Of a stretch of DNA of 10,348 nucleotides, positions 1 to 6,196 are shown piece after piece (the first letter of the stretch is position 1; each line of letters begins with the position of its first letter). The stretch lies in NCBI GenBank assembly GCA_009697555.1, contig WLQV01000019.1:1-10348 (forward strand), read 5' to 3'. Source of the stretch: Actinomycetota bacterium (lineage in GTDB: Bacteria; Actinomycetota; Actinomycetes; Nanopelagicales; Nanopelagicaceae). Below the pieces are notes generated by a model. It made no database searches, had not been told where the DNA came from, and saw nothing but the letters and a program-made list of their open reading frames with translations. The translations under genes and the position numbers were made by a program.

Positions 1-78
1 AAATTACTTGCGGAAGCAACATCAAACCTCACACAGAAGTTTCGTTACACCACAGGCAAAATCAAGACCACTCGCTGA
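1..78 (+). CDS. possible 3' end of an upstream gene (partial)
   Basis: The first frame is open from base 1 to a TGA at 76-78 and would encode a 25-residue, lysine- and threonine-rich tail ending KIKTTR. Its codons (CTT, GCG, GAA, GCA, AAC, CTC) resemble those of the other genes here. It would converge on the RDD gene with about 70 bp between the two stops. The other two rightward frames are also open at this edge, one of them to about 139, so reading-frame evidence alone is weak. No family can be recognised from so short a piece. Confidence 0.3.
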   Translation, partial: KLLAEATSNLTQKFRYTTGKIKTTR

Positions 79-147
79 AGATGTGACTAGTAAGAGACTG
101 AAATTTAGGAAAGAAAAGAACTCAGTTGTGAAGAATTAAGCGCAGCC

Positions 148-597
148 TTAGACCTTAGGTGCCTCGTTTAGAACATCAGTTTTTACGAACTTATCTACCA
201 ATCGATTTCGTTCCGAACCTTTAAGAATCCAGAAAGCATCAACTAATTGAACAGCAATCCCTGCAACATATGGCAGGGCTATTACTAAAATCTGGGTGTT
301 TGTGTCACGAAATAAAATAGAAGCAACAGCGACGAATGGCAAAATTGCAACGGTAAGTGTTAGCGGGAGTAAGAATTCCCGAATTGCCATATGTCCCCAC
401 TTGGCGGGCCTCCCAGTTGTCTTGTCATAGACACGCAATTTCAGTATTTGCTTACCTGGAGTCTGACCCTGCCCCCAAATAATCAGTGACCAAATTGTCC
501 ATCCAATTCCAAAGGTCACCGCGTACATTGCCAGGTCTACTGCTTTTCCTCCCAGACGATGTTGAACTGTCGCTTTCGGGAATGCGTACTCACTCAT
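148..597 (-). CDS. RDD-family integral membrane protein
   Basis: This 149-residue protein has the features of the RDD family, small membrane proteins of mostly unknown function. An early R14 and D21 (RLGGKAVDLA) lead into the first membrane segment, about residues 22-41. The hallmark GQTPGK sits at 44-49, followed by LRVYD and an R-E pair at 73-74. Two more hydrophobic segments lie at about 79-95 and 103-125. The closing family signature is RNRLVDKFVKT (130-140), with R132, D135 and T140. The length is normal for a stand-alone RDD domain. The ATG is chosen because the family's N-terminal arginine and aspartate follow it closely. No good Shine-Dalgarno site precedes it, so it may be leaderless or weakly translated. 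It stands alone between a convergent left neighbour and a terminator on its right, and nothing ties it to the sugar genes. Its cargo or function is unknown. Confidence 0.85.
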   Translation of the reverse strand: MSEYAFPKATVQHRLGGKAVDLAMYAVTFGIGWTIWSLIIWGQGQTPGKQILKLRVYDKTTGRPAKWGHMAIREFLLPLTLTVAILPFVAVASILFRDTNTQILVIALPYVAGIAVQLVDAFWILKGSERNRLVDKFVKTDVLNEAPKV

Positions 598-841
598 GAT
601 TCAAGTTTATCCACGTAATTAAAAATGTAAATACCTCAGCTTCAAAAACAATGTGGGAACATGAAATATACGAGGGTGGCGTTGGCGGATTGAGCACAAA
701 CGACTTTTGTGAATGTACAGAGAATTATGGCTGCACAAATACCCATGAGGGATTAATCTTTTGCACTTTAACCTAGACGAGTACGAACAGGTCAAAAGTC
801 ACTGATAGCGAATCAGCGAGCCAAGCCACCCAACTTAGCCG
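598..841. other. intergenic region with no convincing gene
   Basis: This 244-bp gap separates the RDD gene from the end of the catabolic operon. Its right part holds the hairpin listed at 799-819. Its left part should contain the leftward promoter of the RDD gene. A poor candidate read on the minus strand is TTGTTT, 16 bp, TACATT. A 41-codon rightward frame (651-776) encodes a peptide with four cysteines but has no ribosome binding site; I do not call it as a gene. Confidence 0.6.
799..819 (-). terminator. probable intrinsic terminator of the MFS-SDR-dehydratase operon
   Basis: Read on the minus strand, TCGCTGAT, loop TCGCT, ATCAGTGA forms an 8-bp stem with one G-U pair. It is followed by CTTTTG, a short U run. 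It begins about 22 bp past the dehydratase stop codon, a fitting place to end the leftward operon. The U run is short, so termination may be incomplete. Confidence 0.5.
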
Positions 842-2035
842 TTAGTTATTAGGCAACTCTCCCGTAATTTCATAGAGATAGTCATGTGCATCTGGCGTGA
901 AATCAATGCCAGCACCAATTCCTGGTGGTGGAGTAAACCAACCATCAACTGGGAAGTGAATACCAGTAAAGATTGGATCTGGATTTGGCTGATTGAATTC
1001 ACCGAAGATGAAGTACTCCGCGTAAGGAATACCTACTTCAGCAAAGATCAAAGCAAGATCCCATGGACGAAGTCCGCCACCGTGAGGAATAACTGGAATT
1101 GCCTTTGTCGATGCAAGTGCGCAGATCTTCTTTGTCTCGGTTAAGCCACCACACCATTGCACATCTGGTTGCAGAATTTCGCAGCCGCGTACATCGAGGA
1201 GTTGTTGGAAACCAAAGCGAGAATATTCATGCTCGCCAGTTGCGATTGCAGTTGAGGCAATTTTCTTATTGAGGATGCTGTAACCCTCGTAATCATCTGG
1301 TGGCAATACTTCTTCAATCCACTTCAAACGATATGGCTCAAGAAGTGCTGCCATACGAATGGTGTACTCAACATCCCATGCCATGTAGCAATCGAGCATG
1401 ATCTCAACATCCCAGCCGATCATCTCGCGAGTCTGTTTAACCAGTTCAACGTTGCCATTCATGCCCTTACGACCTGATGCTGGTCCGTAAGGCATTGCAA
1501 GCTTGTGTCCCATGAAGCCGTGATCTTTTGTCTCTTCAATATTGTTACCAGTGAGATAGCACTGGACCGTATCTTTCGCAGCGCCACCGAGTGAAACATA
1601 GAGTGGCTCTTTGCGAGTCTTGGCTAAGAGATCCCAGAGCGCATAATCAACTGCAGAGATCGCCATTACTGGTGAACCTTTGCGACCGTATGGCATCGAT
1701 GCGCGCCACATAATGTCCCAGTTGCGTTCTACTTCATGTACTTCGCGACCGATAAGAAGTTTCTTAAAATGCTGGGCGATAATTTCAGCTGAAGCGCGAC
1801 CGCCGGCACTCTCACCAAGACCGTAACTTCCATCTTCGGCGATCACTTGAACGATGGTGCGGCCACCCATGCCGAGCCACATTTCGCGACGCGGGCGAAA
1901 CTCTGGGTGGATTGACATTGGGTTAGCAATCTCGGTACGCGAGAGCCAGCTTGGATTGATGCGATAGTGCTGAACTGGTGGTTCACCTTTTTTATAAGGC
2001 CCAGTGAGATATACCTTTATATCTGCGATCTTCAT
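842..2035 (-). CDS. enolase-superfamily acid-sugar dehydratase, L-rhamnonate dehydratase-like
   Basis: This 397-residue enzyme belongs to the mandelate racemase subgroup of the enolase superfamily. Members remove the proton next to a carboxylate and, with Mg2+, dehydrate aldonic acids to 2-keto-3-deoxy acids. The metal ligands are visible as D215 (MLDCYMAWD), E241 (WIEEVLPP) and E268 (TGEHE). The catalytic Asp-His pair is D291 (LQPDVQWCGG) and H318 (IPHGGG). A lysine in GHKLAMPYGP (K178) closes the third strand. Spacing and surrounding motifs (EIANPMS, WIEE.LPP..YEGY, QPDV.WCGGLT) match L-rhamnonate dehydratase as I remember it, and the length is close to the family's ~400. L-lyxonate dehydratase and similar relatives cannot be excluded. 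The ATG at 2035 has AAGGGG just upstream and lies 12 bp after the stop of the SDR, as the last gene of the operon. The likely role is cytoplasmic conversion of a 6-deoxy-hexonate or pentonate. The superfamily call is near certain; the substrate is inferred. Confidence 0.85.
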   Translation of the reverse strand: MKIADIKVYLTGPYKKGEPPVQHYRINPSWLSRTEIANPMSIHPEFRPRREMWLGMGGRTIVQVIAEDGSYGLGESAGGRASAEIIAQHFKKLLIGREVHEVERNWDIMWRASMPYGRKGSPVMAISAVDYALWDLLAKTRKEPLYVSLGGAAKDTVQCYLTGNNIEETKDHGFMGHKLAMPYGPASGRKGMNGNVELVKQTREMIGWDVEIMLDCYMAWDVEYTIRMAALLEPYRLKWIEEVLPPDDYEGYSILNKKIASTAIATGEHEYSRFGFQQLLDVRGCEILQPDVQWCGGLTETKKICALASTKAIPVIPHGGGLRPWDLALIFAEVGIPYAEYFIFGEFNQPNPDPIFTGIHFPVDGWFTPPPGIGAGIDFTPDAHDYLYEITGELPNN

Positions 2036-2047
2036 TGCATCCCCTTG

Positions 2048-2833
2048 CTAGCTGATTAAGGCGCCGCCATCTACGGCCACCAATGATCCTGTTACCCATT
2101 CACTTGCATCTGAAATAAGAAATACCACCGCACTGCCAAGATCTTCTGGCTTACCAAGTGAGCGAACTCCAGGGCGTTCCTGAAATGGCTTCCCGGTAGC
2201 TTTTTCGCGATCCTCAAATTGCTTAATGTTGATGTCGGTTGCAACGCCGCCACAGAGAATCGCATTTACGCGCACTCCAGTGGAAGAAATTTCATGAGCA
2301 AGAGAAGTGGTGAGTGAACTCAATCCACCCTTGCTCGAGATGTAATGCACTTGGCGATCGCCGCCACGATAAGCCGAAACGGTGCTGATGTTGACGATTG
2401 CACCCTTTTTGCGTGGCTTCATATCTTTCACAACTGCTTGCGAAAGGAAGAATGGGCCGGAGAGATTTACGGCGATGTGGCGAGCCCAAATCTCAGGCGT
2501 GATATTTTCAAATTCAGTGAAGTCACAAATTCCCGCATTATTTACTAACGCATCAACGCGTCCTTTATCTTTAACAATTTGGGCAATCACACTGACGCAC
2601 TCACTCTGTACGCCAACATCGCACTTGTACGCGCTGGCCTTACCGCCCTTGCTCTCAATCTCTGCAATTACTTTATCGGCGTGAATTCTTTCGCTATCGG
2701 TGGGATAAATAATGACAACTTCACCACCGGCCGAAGCAACAACTTTTGAAATCCCACTACCAATTCCGCGCCCACCACCCGTGACAACAACAATTCGTCC
2801 AGCTAGCGCATCTTTGGCATATGTCTGTGTCAC
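2048..2833 (-). CDS. short-chain dehydrogenase/reductase (SDR), sugar oxidation candidate
   Basis: This 261-residue classical SDR has a Rossmann fold. The nucleotide motif TGGGRGIG is at 18-25, D72 in CDV contacts the adenine, NNAG is at 98-101, a structural N123 is present, and the YxxxK catalytic pair is Y164 and K168. Aligned on N148 and Y164 without gaps, the usual catalytic serine position holds T151, with serines at 150 and 153 beside it. The C-terminus VTGSLVAVDGGALIS is typical of the family. The GTG start directly follows the TAG of the MFS gene with no intervening base, which suggests translational coupling. A weak AAAGGA lies about 13 bp upstream. Placement between a transporter and a rhamnonate dehydratase-like enzyme suggests oxidation of a sugar to its lactone, or of the keto-deoxy acid after dehydration. 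Sequence alone does not separate these roles, and a generic 3-ketoacyl-ACP reductase label would be less informative. Confidence 0.88.
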   Translation of the reverse strand: MTQTYAKDALAGRIVVVTGGGRGIGSGISKVVASAGGEVVIIYPTDSERIHADKVIAEIESKGGKASAYKCDVGVQSECVSVIAQIVKDKGRVDALVNNAGICDFTEFENITPEIWARHIAVNLSGPFFLSQAVVKDMKPRKKGAIVNISTVSAYRGGDRQVHYISSKGGLSSLTTSLAHEISSTGVRVNAILCGGVATDINIKQFEDREKATGKPFQERPGVRSLGKPEDLGSAVVFLISDASEWVTGSLVAVDGGALIS

Positions 2834-4081
2834 CTATTTGCTCGATTCCTTTGTTGGCACTTCGTCCTTAAGGAGATCATAAACGCGTGGGATCCTGAAA
2901 TAAAGACCTGCGAAGAATCTAATTACGAAGGAAACCACAAAGATTTCCGTCAGTGTGAACCTATCGGTGATTGCTGGAATGAAAAAGGCTGCAACAAATG
3001 GAATGCCGAGTGCAAATCCAATATAAATATTGATCAACATCGAACGTCGCTCTTCGCTACCAAAACGATAGAGACCTAGCCAGGTACCAACATCTGTTCC
3101 AGCATTCATCCAACCGGCAAACATTGTGGCAATTAGAATGAATTCTTTATTGGGAGCAATCACAATAAAGAGGAAGTACGTTGCTGCGATCGGCATCGTC
3201 CACGACAAGATTGCATAACTTCCAACTCTCCCCTGCACACGCTTCCAGATCAACGAACCAAGAACTGCTCCGAGTGAGAGCACCATTGCCCAGACGCCCA
3301 TCCAGCGATCCGAGAGACCCTTCTCATTGATGAAATAAACAGATTGCAAAGGCCCTGCAATTGAGGACGCGGTAACAATCAGACAGATGCCGATCATGAA
3401 AGTAATGAATTGCCGCTCAGACAGAATCTTCTTTATATCAAAGTTCTCTTTGAAAGTTTCGGTATGCATCTGGCTGCGATCGGGAAGCATCACTTTCGAA
3501 ATAACAAAAATTTCGCCAAATCCAATGGTTCCCGAGAAAAAGAATACGGCTAAATAGTTGTAAGGAAAGGGCAAGAAAATCATGCCAATACCAACTACAG
3601 CATTGGCAAGTAGCGCGCCACCATTTGCAATCCGAGTTCGTGCATTAATAATTCTTGGTTGATGCTCTAGCTCTACAACAATTCCCGGAATTGGCGACCA
3701 GAGCGCACCGAAGACGATGGTTGGCATCGCTCCAATACAGAACATCGCTGTCGCAATTTCGGCACGGTGGTGATCGAAGAGCAGCGCAACAGTTGGCATA
3801 AAGAAGAAGGTGCGAGAGATAACGCCACAGACCAACATCCAATTGCGTTGGCGATCAGAACTTCGCAGATGTGCAATCGCCATGGGGCCAATGATCAGCG
3901 GACCTAAAGAGGTAAGTGCAACATAAATACTGATCAATGTTATTGATGCATTTAGGCGCAATAAGTAGGGAATTGCAAAGATGCCCCAAGCGCCATTTGC
4001 TGCGCCACCCCAAAGCGCTTGCATGCGCATGAGGTTATGATTGCGTTCACTGATCTTGCTGAGGCTCACTTGTCCGCCCAT
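2834..4081 (-). CDS. MFS transporter, putative sugar or sugar-acid carrier
   Basis: This 415-residue protein is made of repeated hydrophobic segments, roughly 12, split by a polar central loop at about residues 197-225 (LPDRSQMHTETFKENFDIKKIL). That is the two-bundle plan of the major facilitator superfamily. A charged turn after the second helix (AHLRSSDRQRN, 70-80) resembles the conserved loop 2-3 region. There is no signal peptide or extra domain. It is the first gene of the leftward operon, and its stop abuts the GTG of the SDR. The natural inference is that it imports the substrate of the two downstream enzymes, or moves an intermediate; direction and cargo cannot be read from the sequence. 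The ATG at 4081 is the furthest-upstream start, preceded by AT-rich sequence without a Shine-Dalgarno site, so translation may be leaderless. Internal starts such as the GTG at codon 5 remain possible. Confidence 0.82.
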   Translation of the reverse strand: MGGQVSLSKISERNHNLMRMQALWGGAANGAWGIFAIPYLLRLNASITLISIYVALTSLGPLIIGPMAIAHLRSSDRQRNWMLVCGVISRTFFFMPTVALLFDHHRAEIATAMFCIGAMPTIVFGALWSPIPGIVVELEHQPRIINARTRIANGGALLANAVVGIGMIFLPFPYNYLAVFFFSGTIGFGEIFVISKVMLPDRSQMHTETFKENFDIKKILSERQFITFMIGICLIVTASSIAGPLQSVYFINEKGLSDRWMGVWAMVLSLGAVLGSLIWKRVQGRVGSYAILSWTMPIAATYFLFIVIAPNKEFILIATMFAGWMNAGTDVGTWLGLYRFGSEERRSMLINIYIGFALGIPFVAAFFIPAITDRFTLTEIFVVSFVIRFFAGLYFRIPRVYDLLKDEVPTKESSK

Positions 4082-4180
4082 GTAAATAATCGAATTAATT
4101 GGGGGTTTGCACCGCTACTCACTCGCACTACTATAGACATGCAGGTTGCAGATTGACAGAACATTTCAGAGGAGTGAACG
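4082..4180. promoter_or_regulatory. divergent promoter region between MFS operon and second SDR
   Basis: These 99 bp separate two divergent transcription units. Rightward, TTGCAC (4107-4112) followed after 16 bp by TACTAT (4129-4134) is a plausible promoter. The same spot read leftward gives TATAGT (4130-4135), five of six matches to a -10 box, though no good leftward -35 is visible. A small dyad, TGCA-GGT-TGCA (4140-4150), lies just downstream for the rightward gene and could be an operator half-site pair. AGGAG about 6 bp before the GTG at 4181 is a good ribosome binding site. Promoter positions are predicted by eye. Confidence 0.4.
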
Positions 4181-4942
4181 GTGAAATTGAAGACCGACCT
4201 AACCGGACAGATCGCCGTTGTTGCTGGTGGTGCAAGTGGTATCGGTGCATCATGTGCCAAATCAATTGCTGCCAATGGTGCTCACGTTGTGATTCTCGAT
4301 CTCAATCTTGATGGTGCCAACGCGATTGCTGCAGAAATTAAAGCAGCAGGCGGTAAAGCTGAAGGTCGCCAACTCGATGTCACCAATGAAGATGCTGTGA
4401 AGAAATCTGTTGCCAGCATTCTCGCCGATCATAAGAAAATTGAAATTCTCGTCAATGCGGTTGGTGTTACAGGCCCGACTGGTGTTCCAAGCCACGAGCT
4501 CTCCCTCGATGACTACCGCAAGACCTTTGAAATCAACTTTTACAGCGCCATCAGCCTGCAGAGCGCAGTTATGCCACAGATGCTCGAGCATGGATACGGT
4601 CGCATCATGCAGATCGCATCGATCGCAGGTAAAGAGGGCAACCCAAACATGGGGCCTTATGCCTCAACCAAAGCAGCGCTCATTGGCCATGTGAAGTCCA
4701 GCGCTAAGGAAGTTGCTAGCAAGGGAGTCACTATCAACTCTGTTGCACCTGCTGTTGTGCGCTCACCTATCAATGACAACACAGCACCTGAGGTGCTGGC
4801 CTACATGATTTCTCGCATTCCTATGGGTCGCATTGGCGAGCCAGAGGAAGTTGGCGATCTTGTTGCATTCGTAGTCTCTCCAGCTGCATCTTTCACAACT
4901 GGATTCGTCTTCGACTTAACTGGCGGACGCGCTACTTACTAA
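4181..4942 (+). CDS. SDR oxidoreductase, 2-keto-3-deoxy-sugar-acid dehydrogenase candidate
   Basis: This 253-residue classical SDR has AGGASGIG at 15-22 (Ala in place of the usual first Thr). D40 at the end of the second strand suggests NAD rather than NADP. D67 is in LDV, NAVG at 92-95 replaces NNAG, and N119 is present. The catalytic S147, Y160 and K164 have standard spacing. The stretch ASIAGKEGNPNMGPYASTKA is familiar to me from dehydrogenases acting on 2-keto-3-deoxy-L-rhamnonate or -fuconate in non-phosphorylative deoxy-sugar pathways. That recollection makes C4 oxidation of the dehydratase product a reasonable hypothesis, but many such proteins are simply labelled 3-oxoacyl-ACP reductases. 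The GTG start is supported by AGGAG 6 bp upstream. It is divergent from the MFS operon and convergent with the second dehydratase, with 30 bp between stops. Family membership is firm; the substrate is inferred. Confidence 0.88.
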   Translation: MKLKTDLTGQIAVVAGGASGIGASCAKSIAANGAHVVILDLNLDGANAIAAEIKAAGGKAEGRQLDVTNEDAVKKSVASILADHKKIEILVNAVGVTGPTGVPSHELSLDDYRKTFEINFYSAISLQSAVMPQMLEHGYGRIMQIASIAGKEGNPNMGPYASTKAALIGHVKSSAKEVASKGVTINSVAPAVVRSPINDNTAPEVLAYMISRIPMGRIGEPEEVGDLVAFVVSPAASFTTGFVFDLTGGRATY

Positions 4943-4966
4943 TCAACAAACCTTGTTTATCAAGAA

Positions 4967-4985
4967 ACGCGGTTAATCAACGCGT
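4967..4985. terminator. possible terminator at the convergent SDR / dehydratase junction
   Basis: ACGCG, a bulged G, TT, loop AATC, AA, CGCGT can form a 7-bp hairpin that includes the stop codon of the leftward dehydratase. Read leftward it is followed by a U-rich TTTCTTG, so it could end the dehydratase transcript. A second small hairpin, CTTG-TTTAT-CAAG (4952-4964), lies in the same gap and may serve the rightward SDR. Both are weak by eye. Confidence 0.35.
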
Positions 4986-6079
4986 GTGCACTTAGCGAGC
5001 GCAGCTGCATCAATCTCCACACCAAGGCCTGGTGCCTTCGATAGCGCAATTACATCGCCACGGAAGTCATAGAGCCCATCGCTCTTGAGAATGCGCTGTA
5101 GTGGCGCATACATCTCTTGTGGAGTCAGTGGTGGGAAAATCAAGGCAACTTCCATCATGCGACAACTTGGAATAGTTGATGCCACTTGGAGCGATGCAGC
5201 TAGATCTGGTCCATTTGTGCCATGCAAAATACAAGGCATCTCATAGAACTCAGCAAGTGAGGCAACTAAACGCGTACGCCAGATACCACCAGCAATGAAG
5301 ACATCGGGTTGAATAATGTCGACTGCGCCAGTAGTGATGTAATCCTTAAAAATTGAGAGTTCGGTGGAGAACTCGCCACCAGTAATTGGAATATCTACTT
5401 CGTTGGCCAAGCGACGATAGGAATCAAGATCATCGCGCGCAAATGGTTCTTCTAGCCATGTTGCATCGAGATCTTGCAAGGCAAGTGCCACATCGCGCGC
5501 TTGCTCATAAGTCCAAATCCAATCAGGCAAATGTGCTGTGCGATCGATCATCAATTCAATCTTGTCGCGCCCACCCACGCGCGCACGCACCTTTGCGACA
5601 ATCTCCACATCATCGAGTGGATTTGGGCGCCAGCCGCGGAATTTAAATCGCTTATGACCTAGTTCGTAATACTTAATAATTTGATCGGCCTGCTCATCAG
5701 TTGTGAGATGAGATTGATCAGTCTTACCTGGCCAGACGCATGTGAGGTAGTACGGAATAGTTTCATTTGCAGCGCCAAGGAGAGTGCGAATCGGTACCCC
5801 TACTGCCTTGCCAGAGATGTCCCAGAGCGCATTCTCAACAGTTGCGCAACCTTTAAGTGAGCCAGTTGCAAGGAGCGCTGTGATGTTGCGGGGATCTTGC
5901 CCAATCAAGCCAGGCTTCACTTGCTTCTCTAATAAATCTTTATCTACTTTGCGAAAACCATAACCGGTAATTCCTTCATCGGTAAGAACTTCAGTAATGC
6001 CCAATCGGTGATAGCGATAGTCCTCGCCTTGAGCTGGTTCTAATTCGATTGTGTAGGACTTGATCTCGGTTATCTTCAC
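4973..6079 (-). CDS. mandelate racemase/muconate lactonizing enzyme family protein, probable acid-sugar dehydratase
   Basis: This 368-residue enolase-superfamily enzyme is clearly different from the one at 842-2035. The N-terminal capping domain spans about 1-110 and the barrel follows. Metal ligands are D179 (MIDRTAHLPDW), E210 (WLEEPF) and E236 (TGGEFS). The general-base dyad is D259 (IIQPDVFIAGG) and H286 (ILHGTNGPD). The third strand ends K146-F-R148, a K-x-R form of the KxK/KxR motif that can supply a second base, so either dehydration or epimerisation is chemically possible. The length is normal for the subgroup. The start is GTG (codons read M-K-I-T-E), with AAAAGAG about 7 bp upstream. 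A strong hairpin between this gene and the binding-protein gene suggests it has its own promoter. Its neighbours (SDR, sugar importer) point to an aldonic or uronic acid substrate, but I cannot assign it to a characterised member. Confidence 0.85.
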   Translation of the reverse strand: MKITEIKSYTIELEPAQGEDYRYHRLGITEVLTDEGITGYGFRKVDKDLLEKQVKPGLIGQDPRNITALLATGSLKGCATVENALWDISGKAVGVPIRTLLGAANETIPYYLTCVWPGKTDQSHLTTDEQADQIIKYYELGHKRFKFRGWRPNPLDDVEIVAKVRARVGGRDKIELMIDRTAHLPDWIWTYEQARDVALALQDLDATWLEEPFARDDLDSYRRLANEVDIPITGGEFSTELSIFKDYITTGAVDIIQPDVFIAGGIWRTRLVASLAEFYEMPCILHGTNGPDLAASLQVASTIPSCRMMEVALIFPPLTPQEMYAPLQRILKSDGLYDFRGDVIALSKAPGLGVEIDAAALAKCTRVD

Positions 6080-6133
6080 TTGCGGCTCTTTTCAAAACTC
6101 TTAGTAGTTGTGTGTACCTGATGTAATGAGTAA

Positions 6134-6167
6134 CGGGGCTCCTGAAAGTTTCCCTTCAAGAGCCCCG
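6134..6167 (-). terminator. strong hairpin terminator downstream of the sugar-binding protein gene
   Basis: CGGGGCTC (6134-6141) pairs with GAGCCCCG (6160-6167). Inside, TGAA (6143-6146) pairs with TTCA (6155-6158) across a single C-A mismatch, giving a 12-bp stem with an 8-nt loop. It starts 30 bp beyond the stop of the leftward binding-protein gene. The sequence after it is not a clean U run (CGTTACTCATT), as is common for actinobacterial terminators. An attenuating or mRNA-stabilising hairpin that keeps binding-protein mRNA more abundant than downstream message is the alternative. Confidence 0.7.
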
Positions 6168-6196
6168 CTACGTTATAGACCCGTTTTAACTACGGA

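Noticed and set aside
651..776. A 41-codon rightward frame encoding a peptide with four cysteines (FCEC, YGCT, LIFC)
   Set aside because: No ribosome binding site or promoter is visible, the length is easily reached by chance, and I recognise no peptide family. It would become interesting only if conserved in relatives.
884..1144. 86-codon rightward frame inside the first dehydratase gene
   Set aside because: It lies wholly antisense to a gene with clear catalytic motifs and has no family features; it is a shadow frame.
4153..4158. Perfect TTGACA upstream of the second SDR as a -35 box
   Set aside because: A -10 at normal spacing would fall on the ribosome binding site and start codon, leaving no place for the transcript to begin upstream of the GTG.
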